This document shows, piece after piece, positions 37,949 to 47,295 of a stretch of 64,000 nt of DNA (its first letter is position 1; each line of letters opens with the position of its first letter). The notes below the pieces were generated by a model. It did no database searches and was not told the origin of the DNA. It worked only from the letters and a program-made list of their open reading frames with translations. Origin of the DNA: Streptococcus hyovaginalis DSM 12219. Lineage in GTDB: Bacteria > Bacillota > Bacilli > Lactobacillales > Streptococcaceae. The position numbers were made by a program, and so were the translations under genes. The DNA lies in NCBI RefSeq assembly GCF_000420785.1, contig NZ_ATVP01000005.1, positions 112,460 to 176,459 on the forward strand, given 5' to 3'.

Positions 37949-38392
37949 ATGTATGAGCTTAAAAATGAATCGGAATTACTAGCTTTTGGTCAAAAACTAG
38001 GGACCTTGTTAGAGTCAGGAGACCTCTTGATTTTAACAGGGGACTTGGGAACAGGCAAAACAACCTTGACCAAGGGTCTTGCTAAGGGGCTTGAGATTGA
38101 TCAGATGATCAAGAGTCCGACCTATACTATAGTTCGAGAATATGAGGGACGACTTCCACTATATCATCTGGATGTTTACCGTATTGGTGATGATCCGGAT
38201 TCGATTGATCTGGATGCCTTTTTATTTTCAGGTGGTGTGACAGTTATCGAGTGGGGGGAGCTGGTCGAAAGTCATCTGCCATTGTCGTATTTGAAGCTCA
38301 CTCTTTCTGTCAAGGGTGATGGTCGTCAGATTCGCTTGGAGTCCCATGGACAGAGAGCTGAGAGATTGGTGAGAGAACTGGCCCATGTCTGA
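37949..38392 (+). CDS. tsaE: tRNA t6A biosynthesis ATPase TsaE
   Basis: TsaE is the P-loop ATPase of the TsaB-TsaD-TsaE complex that makes N6-threonylcarbamoyladenosine at tRNA position 37. 147 residues from the ATG at 37949 (MYELKNESELLAFGQKLG); the longer frame from 37913 would start inside the promoter. Walker A is GDLGTGKTTLTKG, followed by SPTYTIVREYEG, YHLDVYR and VIEWGE. The stop overlaps the next gene by 8 bases. The operon with a GNAT gene and brpA is conserved in streptococci. Confidence 0.96.
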   Translation: MYELKNESELLAFGQKLGTLLESGDLLILTGDLGTGKTTLTKGLAKGLEIDQMIKSPTYTIVREYEGRLPLYHLDVYRIGDDPDSIDLDAFLFSGGVTVIEWGELVESHLPLSYLKLTLSVKGDGRQIRLESHGQRAERLVRELAHV

Positions 38393-38909
38393 AGCAGAAT
38401 TGATTATAGAAGAAGCTCAAGTAGGTGACGCTCAAGCTATGGTCACGTTTTTGAGAGAAGTCTGCGAAGAGACCGATTTGATTGTGGCGTCTGGGCCACT
38501 GCTTTCAGAAGATGACCTTGCTCGCTTTATAGAGAGCAACTTGGAGCAGTTAAATGCCATTTGTTTAGTAGCGAAATGGCAGGATTGCATTATTGGTATG
38601 GCCAATGTTGCTAGTAGTGATGATCCGCATTTCAATCATGTTGGTGATCTTTTTATTGCAGTGAGTCAAGCTTATTCAGGAAATGGTATTGGACATTACC
38701 TTATGGAAATGATCTGTGACTGGGCTGAACAAAGCCCCTTAATACGACGCTTGGAGCTAAGTGTTCAAATACGAAATGCCAGAGCAATCAAACTTTATGA
38801 GGATTTTGAGTTTGAGCGAGAAGGCGTTCAAAAAGCAGCCGTTAAAGTGAATGACGAGTATTTGGATATTTTAATGATGAGTAAAATGATAGGTAACGAG
38901 AACAAATGA
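38385..38909 (+). CDS. GNAT-family N-acetyltransferase
   Basis: 174 residues with a full GNAT domain: beta-4 (GDLFIAVSQAYSGNGIGHYLMEMICDWAEQ) containing the acetyl-CoA loop SGNGIG, and the LYEDFEFEREG segment typical of ribosomal-protein or small-amine acetyltransferases. The substrate is unknown. Overlaps tsaE by 8 bases and brpA by 4, so it is translationally coupled to both. Confidence 0.88.
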   Translation: MSEAELIIEEAQVGDAQAMVTFLREVCEETDLIVASGPLLSEDDLARFIESNLEQLNAICLVAKWQDCIIGMANVASSDDPHFNHVGDLFIAVSQAYSGNGIGHYLMEMICDWAEQSPLIRRLELSVQIRNARAIKLYEDFEFEREGVQKAAVKVNDEYLDILMMSKMIGNENK

Positions 38910-40108
38910 AATTAGGTAAAAAAATTGTTCTAATGATGACATTAATCATCACCACAACAATAGTAGCAATAGGTGTTTATCTTGGATCGGCCTATATTTT
39001 TTCAAGCGATGCTTTATCAAAGACATTTAAAAACTATGACGATGGAAAAACCAGCGAAGCTATTGATAAAACGGAGCCTTTTTCGATTTTGTTAATGGGG
39101 GTTGACACTGGAATCCAAGAGCGACAATCAACTTGGGAAGGCAACAGCGATTCTATGATCTTGGTCACAGTCAACCCTAAAACTAAGAAAACGACTATGA
39201 CTAGTTTAGAGCGTGACATTATGGTAACTCTAAAAGGTCCTAAAAGTAACGACCAGACTGGAGAGCGCGCAAAATTGAATGCGGCTTATGCTGCTGGTGG
39301 TGCTGAGATGGCAATGATGACAGTTGAGGAAATGCTGGATATTGATATTGACTACTACATGCAGATCAATATGCAAGGGCTCATGGATTTGGTAGATGCT
39401 GTTGATGGCATTACCGTTACCAATCATTTTGATTTTCCGATCTCTATTTCTCAAAACGAACCAGACTATACAGCGACAGTGGAACCAGGTACCCATCGTA
39501 TTAATGGGGAGCAGGCCTTGGTCTATTCTCGCATGAGATATGATGACCCTGAGGGGGACTACGGTCGTCAAAAGCGTCAGCGAGAAGTGATTCAAAAGGT
39601 TATGAGGAAGGTCTTGCAATTAGGCAATAGCGTGACCTCTTATAAAAAGATTTTGCTAGCCGTTAGTGGCAATATGCAGACGGATATTTTGATTAACAAT
39701 GCTACCATACCAAGTTTATTTAAATATATTGATACTGTTCAACATGTCAAAGAATACCAACTTAGAGGTGAAGACGCAACGGTTGATGGGGGATCTTATC
39801 AAATTCCGACAGCGGAAACCATCCTAAAGACTCAAAACACTATCAAGAAACAATTAGGCAAACGCAAAGGAACTTTGGAGAATCTCAAGACCAATGTGAT
39901 CACTTATGAAGAGCTATATGGTCTTTCGACTTACGGAGAAAGTAGTAGTCAAGTCGAAGCAAGTATCCCTTATGATGACGGGAGTTACAGTGTAGAAGTA
40001 CCACAACCTTCTGTCCCAGCAGTAGATCAGGGGACGATTTACTATGATCAAAGTCAAGGTGTCGTTTATCCGGAATCTACTATAGGTGAAGCACAGGTTG
40101 GTTATTAA
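38906..40108 (+). CDS. brpA: LytR-CpsA-Psr family protein (BrpA-like)
   Basis: LCP proteins transfer glycopolymers from undecaprenyl carriers to peptidoglycan. 400 residues: N-terminal TM (about 5-30), then the LCP domain with ILLMGVDTG, the arginine-rich SLERDIMV and YSRMRYDDPEGDYGRQKRQREV blocks that contact the pyrophosphate, and a less conserved C-terminal tail (PYDDGSYSVEVPQPSV). The genomic place behind tsaE matches the streptococcal biofilm regulatory protein BrpA. Most of the protein is outside the membrane. Confidence 0.93.
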   Translation: MKLGKKIVLMMTLIITTTIVAIGVYLGSAYIFSSDALSKTFKNYDDGKTSEAIDKTEPFSILLMGVDTGIQERQSTWEGNSDSMILVTVNPKTKKTTMTSLERDIMVTLKGPKSNDQTGERAKLNAAYAAGGAEMAMMTVEEMLDIDIDYYMQINMQGLMDLVDAVDGITVTNHFDFPISISQNEPDYTATVEPGTHRINGEQALVYSRMRYDDPEGDYGRQKRQREVIQKVMRKVLQLGNSVTSYKKILLAVSGNMQTDILINNATIPSLFKYIDTVQHVKEYQLRGEDATVDGGSYQIPTAETILKTQNTIKKQLGKRKGTLENLKTNVITYEELYGLSTYGESSSQVEASIPYDDGSYSVEVPQPSVPAVDQGTIYYDQSQGVVYPESTIGEAQVGY

Positions 40109-40232
40109 GAGATAATGTTTGTAAAAACTTGCTAGATGTTTGTTCTAAGAAGCAATGTTTCTCATGTTTTCTGCACGAAGAAATTCTAGGGTAGGTAGTC
40201 TATGCGACAATTACTTTGTTATATGGTGAAAG

Positions 40233-40260
40233 AGAAGCGGGTCTTACCAGCTTCTTTTTC
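40233..40260 (+). terminator. Terminator after brpA
   Basis: 10-bp stem with one mismatch, ending at 40255, short loop, followed by TTTTTC. Confidence 0.7.
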
Positions 40261-40290
40261 AATTTTAATTGTGAACAAGAAAACTAATTC

Positions 40291-40319
40291 TTGCTAAGTA
40301 GTGAGAAGTTTGTTATAAT
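40291..40319 (+). promoter_or_regulatory. Promoter of the FMN-riboswitch transcript
   Basis: TTGCTA (40291-40296), 17 bases, TATAAT (40314-40319). Confidence 0.75.
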
Positions 40320-40326
40320 AAGACAG

Positions 40327-40516
40327 TCTTCAGGGCAGGGTGTAATTCCCGACCGGCGGTGACAGGTTAACCGATTTGCAAAGATCTACTTGATGCAAGC
40401 TGATAGTTTGTGGAAAAGTAGGTTGATGAGAATGGGGAGATTTGAAGTCCGTGAGCGAAAGCTGATGTGGTGAGATTCCACAACCGACAGTAAAGTCTGG
40501 ATGGGAGAAGACCGGA
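40327..40516 (+). promoter_or_regulatory. FMN riboswitch (RFN element)
   Basis: Diagnostic RFN segments: AGGGCAGGGTG, TTCCCGACCGGCGGT, the long variable P-arm in between, and GATTCCACAACCGACAGTA...GGATGGGAGAAG at the end. It binds FMN and lowers expression of the downstream riboflavin transporter when FMN is high. Confidence 0.95.
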
Positions 40517-40587
40517 ATTTAGCTTGTTTTTGGCGAGCTTTAAGAACGGAACTTCTTTCAATTTGTTCAAATTGGAGGAATTTTTTT

Positions 40588-41142
40588 ATGACAAACACAC
40601 GTAAGTTGGCTTATATTGCCATTCTTTCAGCTATTTCATTTTTGCTGCTATTTTTAAATTTTCCGATCTTACCAGTGGCTAGTTTCTTGAAAATTGATTT
40701 TAGTGTTATTCCGGTTTTATTAGCCTTATTGTTGTTTGATTTAAAATCGGCTTACGTTGTCTTGCTTTTACGCACACTATTGAAATTTATTCTGAATTTT
40801 GAAGGGGTTAATACCTGGGTTGGTATGCCGATGAATGTGGTTGCTTTAGGTTTATTTGTGACGGTATTTGCCTTTGTTTGGAAAAAGCGCCAAACACTCA
40901 TAAATTACATCGTCGCCTCTGTTATTGCTACTGTAATCTTGACATTGGCAATGTTGGTACTGAATCTCTTCTACGCGATTCCTCTTTATGTGAAGTTTGC
41001 GGGATGGCCGCCGGAAGCTTTAACTATGTCTTCTTATATCGTGCCAGCAGTTTTACCGTTTAACCTTTTGCAAGGGCTCATCCTGTCACTAGTCTTTTAT
41101 CCAGCTTATCTAGGTACCAAAAACGTTCTCAAACGTTATTAG
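40588..41142 (+). CDS. ribU: Riboflavin ECF transporter S component RibU
   Basis: 184 residues from the ATG at 40588 (MTNTRKLAYIAILSAISF) with GGAGGA upstream; the upstream in-frame start lies inside the riboswitch. Six TM helices, the A-x-x-x-A contact motif in helix 1 (AILSAISF) for the ECF-T subunit, and FPILPVASFLKIDFSVIP. The riboswitch directly supports riboflavin as substrate. Energy-coupling subunits (EcfAA'T) must be supplied from elsewhere. Confidence 0.96.
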   Translation: MTNTRKLAYIAILSAISFLLLFLNFPILPVASFLKIDFSVIPVLLALLLFDLKSAYVVLLLRTLLKFILNFEGVNTWVGMPMNVVALGLFVTVFAFVWKKRQTLINYIVASVIATVILTLAMLVLNLFYAIPLYVKFAGWPPEALTMSSYIVPAVLPFNLLQGLILSLVFYPAYLGTKNVLKRY

Positions 41143-41182
41143 AAATACCCTTAAACTAGCTAGAATAATCTGGCTAGTTTTT

Positions 41183-41210
41183 TTGAAACTTTAGTGAAGT
41201 ATGGTATAAT
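41183..41210 (+). promoter_or_regulatory. Promoter giving a leaderless start (PAP2 phosphatase)
   Basis: TTGAAA (41183-41188), 16 bases, TGG-extended TATAAT (41205-41210), six bases, then the ATG at 41217. Confidence 0.7.
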
Positions 41211-41216
41211 ACCTCT

Positions 41217-41870
41217 ATGCAAAATAAACAAACGTATCTGTTAAGAGGGTCAGTTGCCCTCGTTTTATTTATGATCTTAGGTTATACTGTAAAGTTTTAT
41301 CCTGAGCATTTGGTAGCTGTTGATGAGACGATTCAGACGGCAGTGAGAGGAAATCTTCCTAATCAAGCAACGACTTTTTTTAGTGGCATCACTTTTTGGG
41401 GTAACACCTTGACCTTTGTTTGCTTGGTTATTTTAGCTTGCGTCTGTCTATATGCTTTGAAAAAGTGGAAGGTTGAGGCACAGTTTCTTGCTTTAACTGG
41501 AGGTCTTTCAGGGGCATTGATTGTGGGGGCTAAATACCTCTATAGCAGAGCTAGACCGACGATCGAGCATCTTGTTTCAGCTCATGGTTTTTCATTTCCA
41601 AGTGGTCATTCGACGGGGGCAATGATGATTTATGGCTTTCTCTTGATTATTGTTCGTCAGCGTATTCAGTCGAAGGGGCTTCGAATCGCGGTTGAAGCCT
41701 TATTAGGTTTATTTATCGTTTTAATTGGCTTATCTCGCATTTATTTGGGGGTACACTACCCTACAGATGTTTTAGGAGGCTTTTTGCTAGGGTTTGCATG
41801 CTTGAACTTTATCTATCCCTTCTATGATCAAAAACGTTTCGAAGCACGTTTTCAAAGCAAACAAAACTAG
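41217..41870 (+). CDS. PAP2-family membrane phosphatase
   Basis: 217 residues, about six TM helices. The three PAP2 motifs are complete: KYLYSRARP, PSGHS and SRIYLGVHYPTD. Such enzymes dephosphorylate undecaprenyl pyrophosphate or phosphatidylglycerol phosphate; which applies here is not determined. It has no Shine-Dalgarno sequence and is predicted leaderless. A very strong bidirectional terminator encloses the stop codon. Confidence 0.92.
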   Translation: MQNKQTYLLRGSVALVLFMILGYTVKFYPEHLVAVDETIQTAVRGNLPNQATTFFSGITFWGNTLTFVCLVILACVCLYALKKWKVEAQFLALTGGLSGALIVGAKYLYSRARPTIEHLVSAHGFSFPSGHSTGAMMIYGFLLIIVRQRIQSKGLRIAVEALLGLFIVLIGLSRIYLGVHYPTDVLGGFLLGFACLNFIYPFYDQKRFEARFQSKQN

Positions 41871-41900
41871 TTGGACAACAGGTCCAACTAGTTTTGTTTG
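41858..41900. terminator. Bidirectional terminator between PAP2 gene and yeiH
   Basis: A 19-bp perfect stem (41858-41876 / 41882-41900) with a 5-base loop. It overlaps the end of the PAP2 gene and serves the convergent yeiH too. Confidence 0.85.
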
Positions 41901-41930
41901 CATGCTTTCTTAAAGGGATAGGATTTGGGA

Positions 41931-42950
41931 TTACCATAAACCAGTGAGTTTTTGCATCATGAGGCTGACACAAGTAATGGCTGCCCAGCAAATCCCACCG
42001 AGGATGATGGCTTTACCACCACGCTTGACTAATCCTGAAATATTAGTGTTGAGTCCTATAGCGCTCATGGCAATGACAATACAGAATTTTGATATTGTTT
42101 TTAAGCTAGAAACTAGAGGGAGAGGTAGGGGAAATAGCGTTGTTATCAGTGAAGCCAGTACAAAATAGAAGATGAACATAGGAAAGATCTTCTTGATTTG
42201 AAAAGTTTGCTGTTCTTTGCTAGTGTTCGCTTTCTGATTTTGCCTCATTTCTAGGAGTGATAAGCCTAGTGAGATGGGTATAATAGCAAGTGTTCGGGTT
42301 AGTTTGACGATAGTAGCACCTTCTAGGGTATTAGCATGGTAGAGACGGTCCCAAGATGCTGCTGTAGCTGTTACAGAGGAAGTATCATTAACAGCAGTAC
42401 CTGCAAATAAGGCAAAACCTTCGTTGGATAATCCGAGATAATATCCTATCGTGGGAAAGATCATGGCTGCTAAGATATTGAAGAGGAAAATAACAGATAT
42501 GGCTTGGGCGATGTCTTCTTCTTTTGCTTTGATGACAGGTGCGGTAGCTGCAATAGCTGATCCACCACAAATGGAAGAACCAACGCCTACTAGAATGGAG
42601 ATATGGCGATCTAGTTTAAGCCATTTTTTTAAGGGAAAGGTGATCAATAGTGCTGTTGAGATTGTTGCGATGATAATCGGTAAGGACTGAGTTCCAACAG
42701 CTAAAACTTGCTTTAGGTTGAGACCAAAACCTAAAAGAACTACGGCCGTTTGCAGAATGATTTTAGAGGAGAAGGTGATTCCTTCTGCCGTCATATCACG
42801 ATTGCTATGCCAAATCGCCACAATCATACCAATGAATATCCCAAAAACGGGAGCACCGATAAGGGGCATTTGTTCGCCTAAGAACCAAGCCACTGCAGCA
42901 ATACTGATGCAGAGACTGAGACCTGGTAGGCGTCTTTTAAAAGTGGGCAT
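41931..42950 (-). CDS. YeiH-family putative sulfate exporter
   Basis: 339 residues with about ten TM helices, in the UPF0324/YeiH family of Cons_hypoth698 membrane proteins. Features: ATMP-like start [49 protein letters not shown] and [17 protein letters not shown]. The family has been called sulfate exporters without firm biochemical evidence. The ATG has AGGAGG directly upstream. Confidence 0.9.
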   Translation of the reverse strand: MPTFKRRLPGLSLCISIAAVAWFLGEQMPLIGAPVFGIFIGMIVAIWHSNRDMTAEGITFSSKIILQTAVVLLGFGLNLKQVLAVGTQSLPIIIATISTALLITFPLKKWLKLDRHISILVGVGSSICGGSAIAATAPVIKAKEEDIAQAISVIFLFNILAAMIFPTIGYYLGLSNEGFALFAGTAVNDTSSVTATAASWDRLYHANTLEGATIVKLTRTLAIIPISLGLSLLEMRQNQKANTSKEQQTFQIKKIFPMFIFYFVLASLITTLFPLPLPLVSSLKTISKFCIVIAMSAIGLNTNISGLVKRGGKAIILGGICWAAITCVSLMMQKLTGLW

Positions 42951-43068
42951 GGTTGCCTCCTGGATATCTTTTTGCTTTAATTATAGTATTCATGAGCACG
43001 AAAGTATAGTTAATGTTAGAAAAATCACACAAAACTTTTCTAGAACAGAATAAGCAAAAGGAGATAAG

Positions 43069-43620
43069 ATGAAGCGACCACTTGAGATGTCACACGACTT
43101 TTTAATGGACATTCTTGATGACAAGAGCGTTGTCCTAGATGCCACTATGGGAAATGGGCACGATACTGCCTTTTTTGCGCAGCGCGTGAAATGGGTTTAT
43201 GCCTTTGATATCCAAGAACAAGCTGTCTTGGCAACTAAAGAACGCTTAAAAGCGCAACAGTTAGACAATGTTGACATTATTTTAGATGGTCATGAAAAGC
43301 TTGATCACTACATTGATGAGCCTCTAGATGCGGCTATTTTTAATTTAGGCTATCTGCCTAAGGCTGATAAACGTGTGGTCACCAAACCGCATACAACACT
43401 AGAGTCACTTAGCAAGGCTTTGACGGCTTTAAAAGATAAGGGGCGCATAGCTGTAATGATTTACTATGGCCATGAAGGTGGTGAAATGGAAAAAGACGCT
43501 GTCTTGGATTTTGTGAAGCAACTGGATCAGAAAAAGTATACGGTAATGCTATACCAAACCTTGAACCAAATTAATACGCCGCCATTTTTAATCATGATTG
43601 AGAAACGGACTTCTTCCTAG
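43069..43620 (+). CDS. mnmM: tRNA mnm5s2U methyltransferase MnmM (YtqB)
   Basis: 183 residues, class I Rossmann methyltransferase. The SAM site is VLDATMGNGHDTAFFA, followed by VYAFDIQEQAVLATKERL and IFNLGYLPKADK. This is the YtqB family, shown in Gram-positives to convert nm5s2U to mnm5s2U at the tRNA wobble position where MnmC is missing. The ATG has AAAAGGAGATAAG. It is divergent from yeiH and followed by a small gene and the antiporter. Confidence 0.92.
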   Translation: MKRPLEMSHDFLMDILDDKSVVLDATMGNGHDTAFFAQRVKWVYAFDIQEQAVLATKERLKAQQLDNVDIILDGHEKLDHYIDEPLDAAIFNLGYLPKADKRVVTKPHTTLESLSKALTALKDKGRIAVMIYYGHEGGEMEKDAVLDFVKQLDQKKYTVMLYQTLNQINTPPFLIMIEKRTSS

Positions 43621-43670
43621 TCCTCTTGAGAAAAATTTGTTATAATCTAGTGATTAAAGGAGATATTAAC

Positions 43671-43910
43671 ATGTCTGAACAATCATTAACGGAACGTCTT
43701 TTTGAGTTACGACGAAAGTATATTGACGATCCCGTTTCAGAGGAATTGAAACAAGGGACATTTGAACAATCAAAACGGATTAAAAAAAAATTAATGACTT
43801 TAGAAATGGAACGCTGTCAATTAAAGATGGCACACCGAGATCATCGTCATGTGGATGAACGGATTGCTTCTTTAAAACAGGCATGTCGTTCTAAAAATGA
43901 GGGAGGATAG
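43671..43910 (+). CDS. Small hypothetical protein
   Basis: 79 residues from the ATG at 43671 (MSEQSLTERLFELRRKYID), with AAAGGAG upstream; a frame extension to 43626 runs through a TATAAT and is not used. It is strongly charged and helical (FEQSKRIKKKLMTLEMERCQLKMAHRD), probably a coiled coil. It is five bases ahead of the antiporter gene, so the two are in one transcript. No known family recognised. Confidence 0.7.
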   Translation: MSEQSLTERLFELRRKYIDDPVSEELKQGTFEQSKRIKKKLMTLEMERCQLKMAHRDHRHVDERIASLKQACRSKNEGG

Positions 43911-43915
43911 TCAGT

Positions 43916-45982
43916 ATGGAATTACCCATTCTTGTCATAGCCTTCCTTTTTTCATTAATTGTTTCGAATGTTATCAATCGTATTTTTCCACGAATGCCAC
44001 TGCCTCTGGTTCAACTCTTGTTGGGAATTGGTTTTGGCCTGTTGAGTGGTGGAAAAAGCATTAATTTAAATCCAGAACTGTTTCTTGCATTTGTGATTGC
44101 TCCACTGAACTTTCGCGAAGGTGAGGAAGCTGATGTTGGTAGTTTTTTGAGGTATCGTGATTTTATTTTATACCTGATCTTGCCTCTGGTTTTTGTCACT
44201 ACTCTAGGAGTGGGCGCCTTGGCCAGCAAATTATTACCCATCGAACTGCCTATGGCAGCTTATTTTGCTTTGGGTGCTGCTTTAGGTCCTACAGATGCGG
44301 TTGCTTTTATTTCGATTTCTAAACGGTTCGCCTTTCCTAAGCGTATTGAAAATATTTTGAAGCTAGAAGGTCTTCTAAATGATGCCAGTGGTTTGGTAGC
44401 CTTTCAGTTTGCGGTTACAGCTTTGGTGACAGGGTATTTTTCATTAGGTAAAGCTAGCCTCCAATTGATTTTGGCTATTTTAGGTGGTGTTTTAATTGGT
44501 TTTCTATTTGTCTTTTTGAACCGTATCTTCTTATCTATTTTGGAGAAATTTGATGCAGCAGATGTAACAGGGGCTCTCCTTTTAGAGTTAACCTTGCCTT
44601 TTGTGGTTTACTTTGTAGCTTCAGCTTTAAATGTTTCTGCGATTATTGCTGTGGTTATTGCAGGAGTGATGCAGGCCGGGCGATTACGTAAAGTCACTTT
44701 ATTTGATGCGCAAGTTTACCGGGTAACCAATGTGATCTGGCGAACCGTCAACTTTATGCTAAATGGTGTTGTCTTTCTTATCTTTGGGACGGAATTGACT
44801 TCTATCGTGGTGCCAGTATTGACAAGTCCTGACTACAGTAATGGCTATCTCGCGGCATTAGTGATTGGTTTGACAGTATTTCTTTTTGCAATCCGTTTCG
44901 TGATGATCAGTCTGGTCTATTTATATCGGAAGTGGAAGCGGCATCGCTCTTTCCGTCGGTCTTTCAAGGATATTTTGTTACTGACATTTTCAGGTGTTAA
45001 AGGAACGGTCTCTATTGCAACGATTTTACTATTACCGCGTTTGGATAACCTACAGTATAGCCTTTTACTCTTTATGGTAGCTACGGTGACCTTATTGAGT
45101 TTTTTGACAGGTTTGGTTGTCCTTCCCTTTTTAGCGCCTCCGATTGAAGAGCCAGTCGATAACCTCATAAAAATCTCTATTTTGACTAAGGTATTGACGA
45201 TGCTACAGGAGGATAGTCGGCAAAATCCTCAGAAAGCGTCTCTATATGCTGTTATTGATAATTACAATGCGCGTATCGAACACCTGATTTTGGAGCAGGA
45301 ACCTAATCAAGTTAAGAAGGATTTAGCTGACTTGCAACTCTTTATTATTGGTATTGAGAGTGAAGGTTTAGAGTTGGCATTTGATCAAGGTGAGATTGAT
45401 CTTAAGGAATATCGGATTTACCAGAGATATATTAAGCTACTAGAAAAGCAGGTTAACCGTAGCTTTACCTCTAGTTTTACTTATGGCTTTCGCATTTTTC
45501 TACGTGTGGTCAGAGCTAGTCTTCATGAAATTGTGACATTTGGTTCACGCATTAGAGCTTTTAAAAAGCGAGCCAAAACAACGCGGCGCTTGACTGATGA
45601 GAATCGTGATCGCATTACATCTTTGTATCTTAATAATACCGAGATTATCTTGGAAGGCCTAGAAGCTCTGGGAGGTTACTATAACCTCTCCTTGATTGAT
45701 TTCTTGCAGAATGCGCGGTTACGAGATGCTGAGCTTATTAAATCGGGGCTTTTTGTAGAGCGGATCATCATGCATCTTATTCCAAATAGTAATGACGATA
45801 TTTTAAGAGGTTATTATTTAGAACGAAAGACTATTGCTGAATTTGAGGAACAAGGTTTAATTTCCAATACCTATGCACAACTACTTAGGAGCAATGTTAA
45901 CGAGCTGGAAAACTATTCTTTAAACGATACAACAACAAGTCTCTCATATGAATTTCTAAGTTTTGCTAGGCAAAAGCAGTGA
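43916..45982 (+). CDS. CPA1-type Na+/H+ antiporter
   Basis: 688 residues. The N-terminal 410 residues form a 12-TM CPA1 antiporter with FVIAPLNFREGEEAD, the ALGPTDAVAFISI ion-binding segment and EGLLNDASGLVAFQFA containing the ND pair. The C-terminal 270 residues are cytoplasmic, mostly helical (ILEQEPNQVKKDLADLQLF), and probably regulatory. Role: sodium and pH homeostasis. The start has GGAGG. A terminator follows. Confidence 0.93.
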   Translation: MELPILVIAFLFSLIVSNVINRIFPRMPLPLVQLLLGIGFGLLSGGKSINLNPELFLAFVIAPLNFREGEEADVGSFLRYRDFILYLILPLVFVTTLGVGALASKLLPIELPMAAYFALGAALGPTDAVAFISISKRFAFPKRIENILKLEGLLNDASGLVAFQFAVTALVTGYFSLGKASLQLILAILGGVLIGFLFVFLNRIFLSILEKFDAADVTGALLLELTLPFVVYFVASALNVSAIIAVVIAGVMQAGRLRKVTLFDAQVYRVTNVIWRTVNFMLNGVVFLIFGTELTSIVVPVLTSPDYSNGYLAALVIGLTVFLFAIRFVMISLVYLYRKWKRHRSFRRSFKDILLLTFSGVKGTVSIATILLLPRLDNLQYSLLLFMVATVTLLSFLTGLVVLPFLAPPIEEPVDNLIKISILTKVLTMLQEDSRQNPQKASLYAVIDNYNARIEHLILEQEPNQVKKDLADLQLFIIGIESEGLELAFDQGEIDLKEYRIYQRYIKLLEKQVNRSFTSSFTYGFRIFLRVVRASLHEIVTFGSRIRAFKKRAKTTRRLTDENRDRITSLYLNNTEIILEGLEALGGYYNLSLIDFLQNARLRDAELIKSGLFVERIIMHLIPNSNDDILRGYYLERKTIAEFEEQGLISNTYAQLLRSNVNELENYSLNDTTTSLSYEFLSFARQKQ

Positions 45983-46033
45983 GATTTAATAACTCTTTTT
46001 GAACAAAAGATAATCTAGAATACACGTGGTCAC

Positions 46034-46058
46034 TAACCTGTTTCTAGGTTATTTTTTT
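46034..46058 (+). terminator. Terminator after the antiporter gene
   Basis: Stem TAACCT/AGGTTA (46034-46039, 46046-46051) and seven T. Confidence 0.75.
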
Positions 46059-46151
46059 GTCACTGCGGCATCGTTCGGAAGGCAATATCTAACGGGTATG
46101 GAAAGATCAGGTGACCACACTAAAATAAGTTAGAGTTGTTAGAAAGCTTAA

Positions 46152-46180
46152 TTGAAACTTAAAGTAAAACATGGTATAAT
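46152..46180 (+). promoter_or_regulatory. Promoter of the Hsp70-TcaA-ABC cluster
   Basis: TTGAAA (46152-46157), exactly 17 bases, TGG-extended TATAAT (46175-46180). Predicted start about 46187. The next strong promoter in this orientation is not seen until the valine T-box at 56527, so this one may drive the whole cluster. Confidence 0.75.
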
Positions 46181-46215
46181 GTAACCAATTTTTTAAGAGA
46201 GATTAGGAGATTACT

Positions 46216-47283
46216 ATGAAAAAAGAGGAATGGTTAGAGTATTTTGAAGCGATTAATGGCAGATCGGCAACGGATCAAGAATTGGCACAAGCTTTAGCCA
46301 ATGGGGAGTTCGAAGCGGATAGCGTGCCATCTGAACCTGTTGCGCAACAAGTCATCTATGATGTTGCAGAGGAAGAGTCGGTAGAAACTACAACACAGAC
46401 GGCTGCTAGACAGTCAAATCAGGAGGTTATTTTACCTCAAGAACCTTTGCAATCGCAGTCAACTAAGGCTAATAGTGAAAAAGTAAAGCACTATGGGAAA
46501 AATTACTTTTCATGGCTTGTTAAGGCTTTAAAAAATCCTCAAGTGACGTCTGATGAGGATCAGTTTGTGTTTGGAAGTATTTCACTGGTTTTAGCAGCTG
46601 CACTATTAGCAGGAGCCTTGTTGAATTATATCCGCCGTTTCTTATTCTCCATTATTAATCTGTCAACACCAGACGGGTCTATCAAAACTGATGCTCCAGA
46701 AGTTTATGATCGCTTAAATAATTTTGTGTCTAGCCAATTTGGTCTCGGCAAGTGGCTTTACTTCTTTCTTTTATTACTGCTTGTCTATGGCATCGCTTAT
46801 ACTATACCGGCCTTGCTTGATAAATCATCGCTTTCTTTTAAGGAACGCTTTGGAAAATTGCTCGGAACAGCGCCGTTATTATTGGTTCTAAATGCTATTG
46901 CTTTTCTAGTGACCTTTTTGGTTAAAGATTCTTTACTCATCAGCTCTGAGTATGTTTCTCGTCTATCCTCTACGGTCATAGGATCCGGTGGCGAATTGAA
47001 CGAAATGTTATCAGGTTTCTCGTCTTTGATTAGAGAGATCCCAGCACTACAATCCCTCGTTTCAGTAGCAACTTATCTGTTGATTCTTACGATAATTGGT
47101 TTGATTGTACTATTAGTGTCAATGATTAAAACGACTTCGACGTCAGTATCTGCCTTAAACAGTACCTATACGACGATTGTTTCGGTTCTTGTTTTCTTGA
47201 TTGTTGTCTATTTCTTAGATAAATTGCTCTTGTCATCTGTATTGGATTCCTTATCCTCACTAAAAGACATGTCGTTATTTTAG
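46216..47283 (+). CDS. Polytopic membrane protein with N-terminal W-x3-F-x4-GR module
   Basis: 355 residues. A cytoplasmic N-terminus starts with the module KKEEWLEYFEAINGR (W6, F10, G15-R16), continues to an acidic motif VIYDVAEEE (46-54), and a Q/T-rich linker; the last 230 residues have about five or six hydrophobic segments (for example FGSISLVLAAALLAGALLNYI). The module recurs in the products of 47296 and 53064. The start has TAGGAG. First gene of the nine-gene cluster and 12 bases before the next. Not a family with a known function that I recognise. Confidence 0.75.
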   Translation: MKKEEWLEYFEAINGRSATDQELAQALANGEFEADSVPSEPVAQQVIYDVAEEESVETTTQTAARQSNQEVILPQEPLQSQSTKANSEKVKHYGKNYFSWLVKALKNPQVTSDEDQFVFGSISLVLAAALLAGALLNYIRRFLFSIINLSTPDGSIKTDAPEVYDRLNNFVSSQFGLGKWLYFFLLLLLVYGIAYTIPALLDKSSLSFKERFGKLLGTAPLLLVLNAIAFLVTFLVKDSLLISSEYVSRLSSTVIGSGGELNEMLSGFSSLIREIPALQSLVSVATYLLILTIIGLIVLLVSMIKTTSTSVSALNSTYTTIVSVLVFLIVVYFLDKLLLSSVLDSLSSLKDMSLF

Positions 47284-47295
47284 GGAGGTTTTCTG

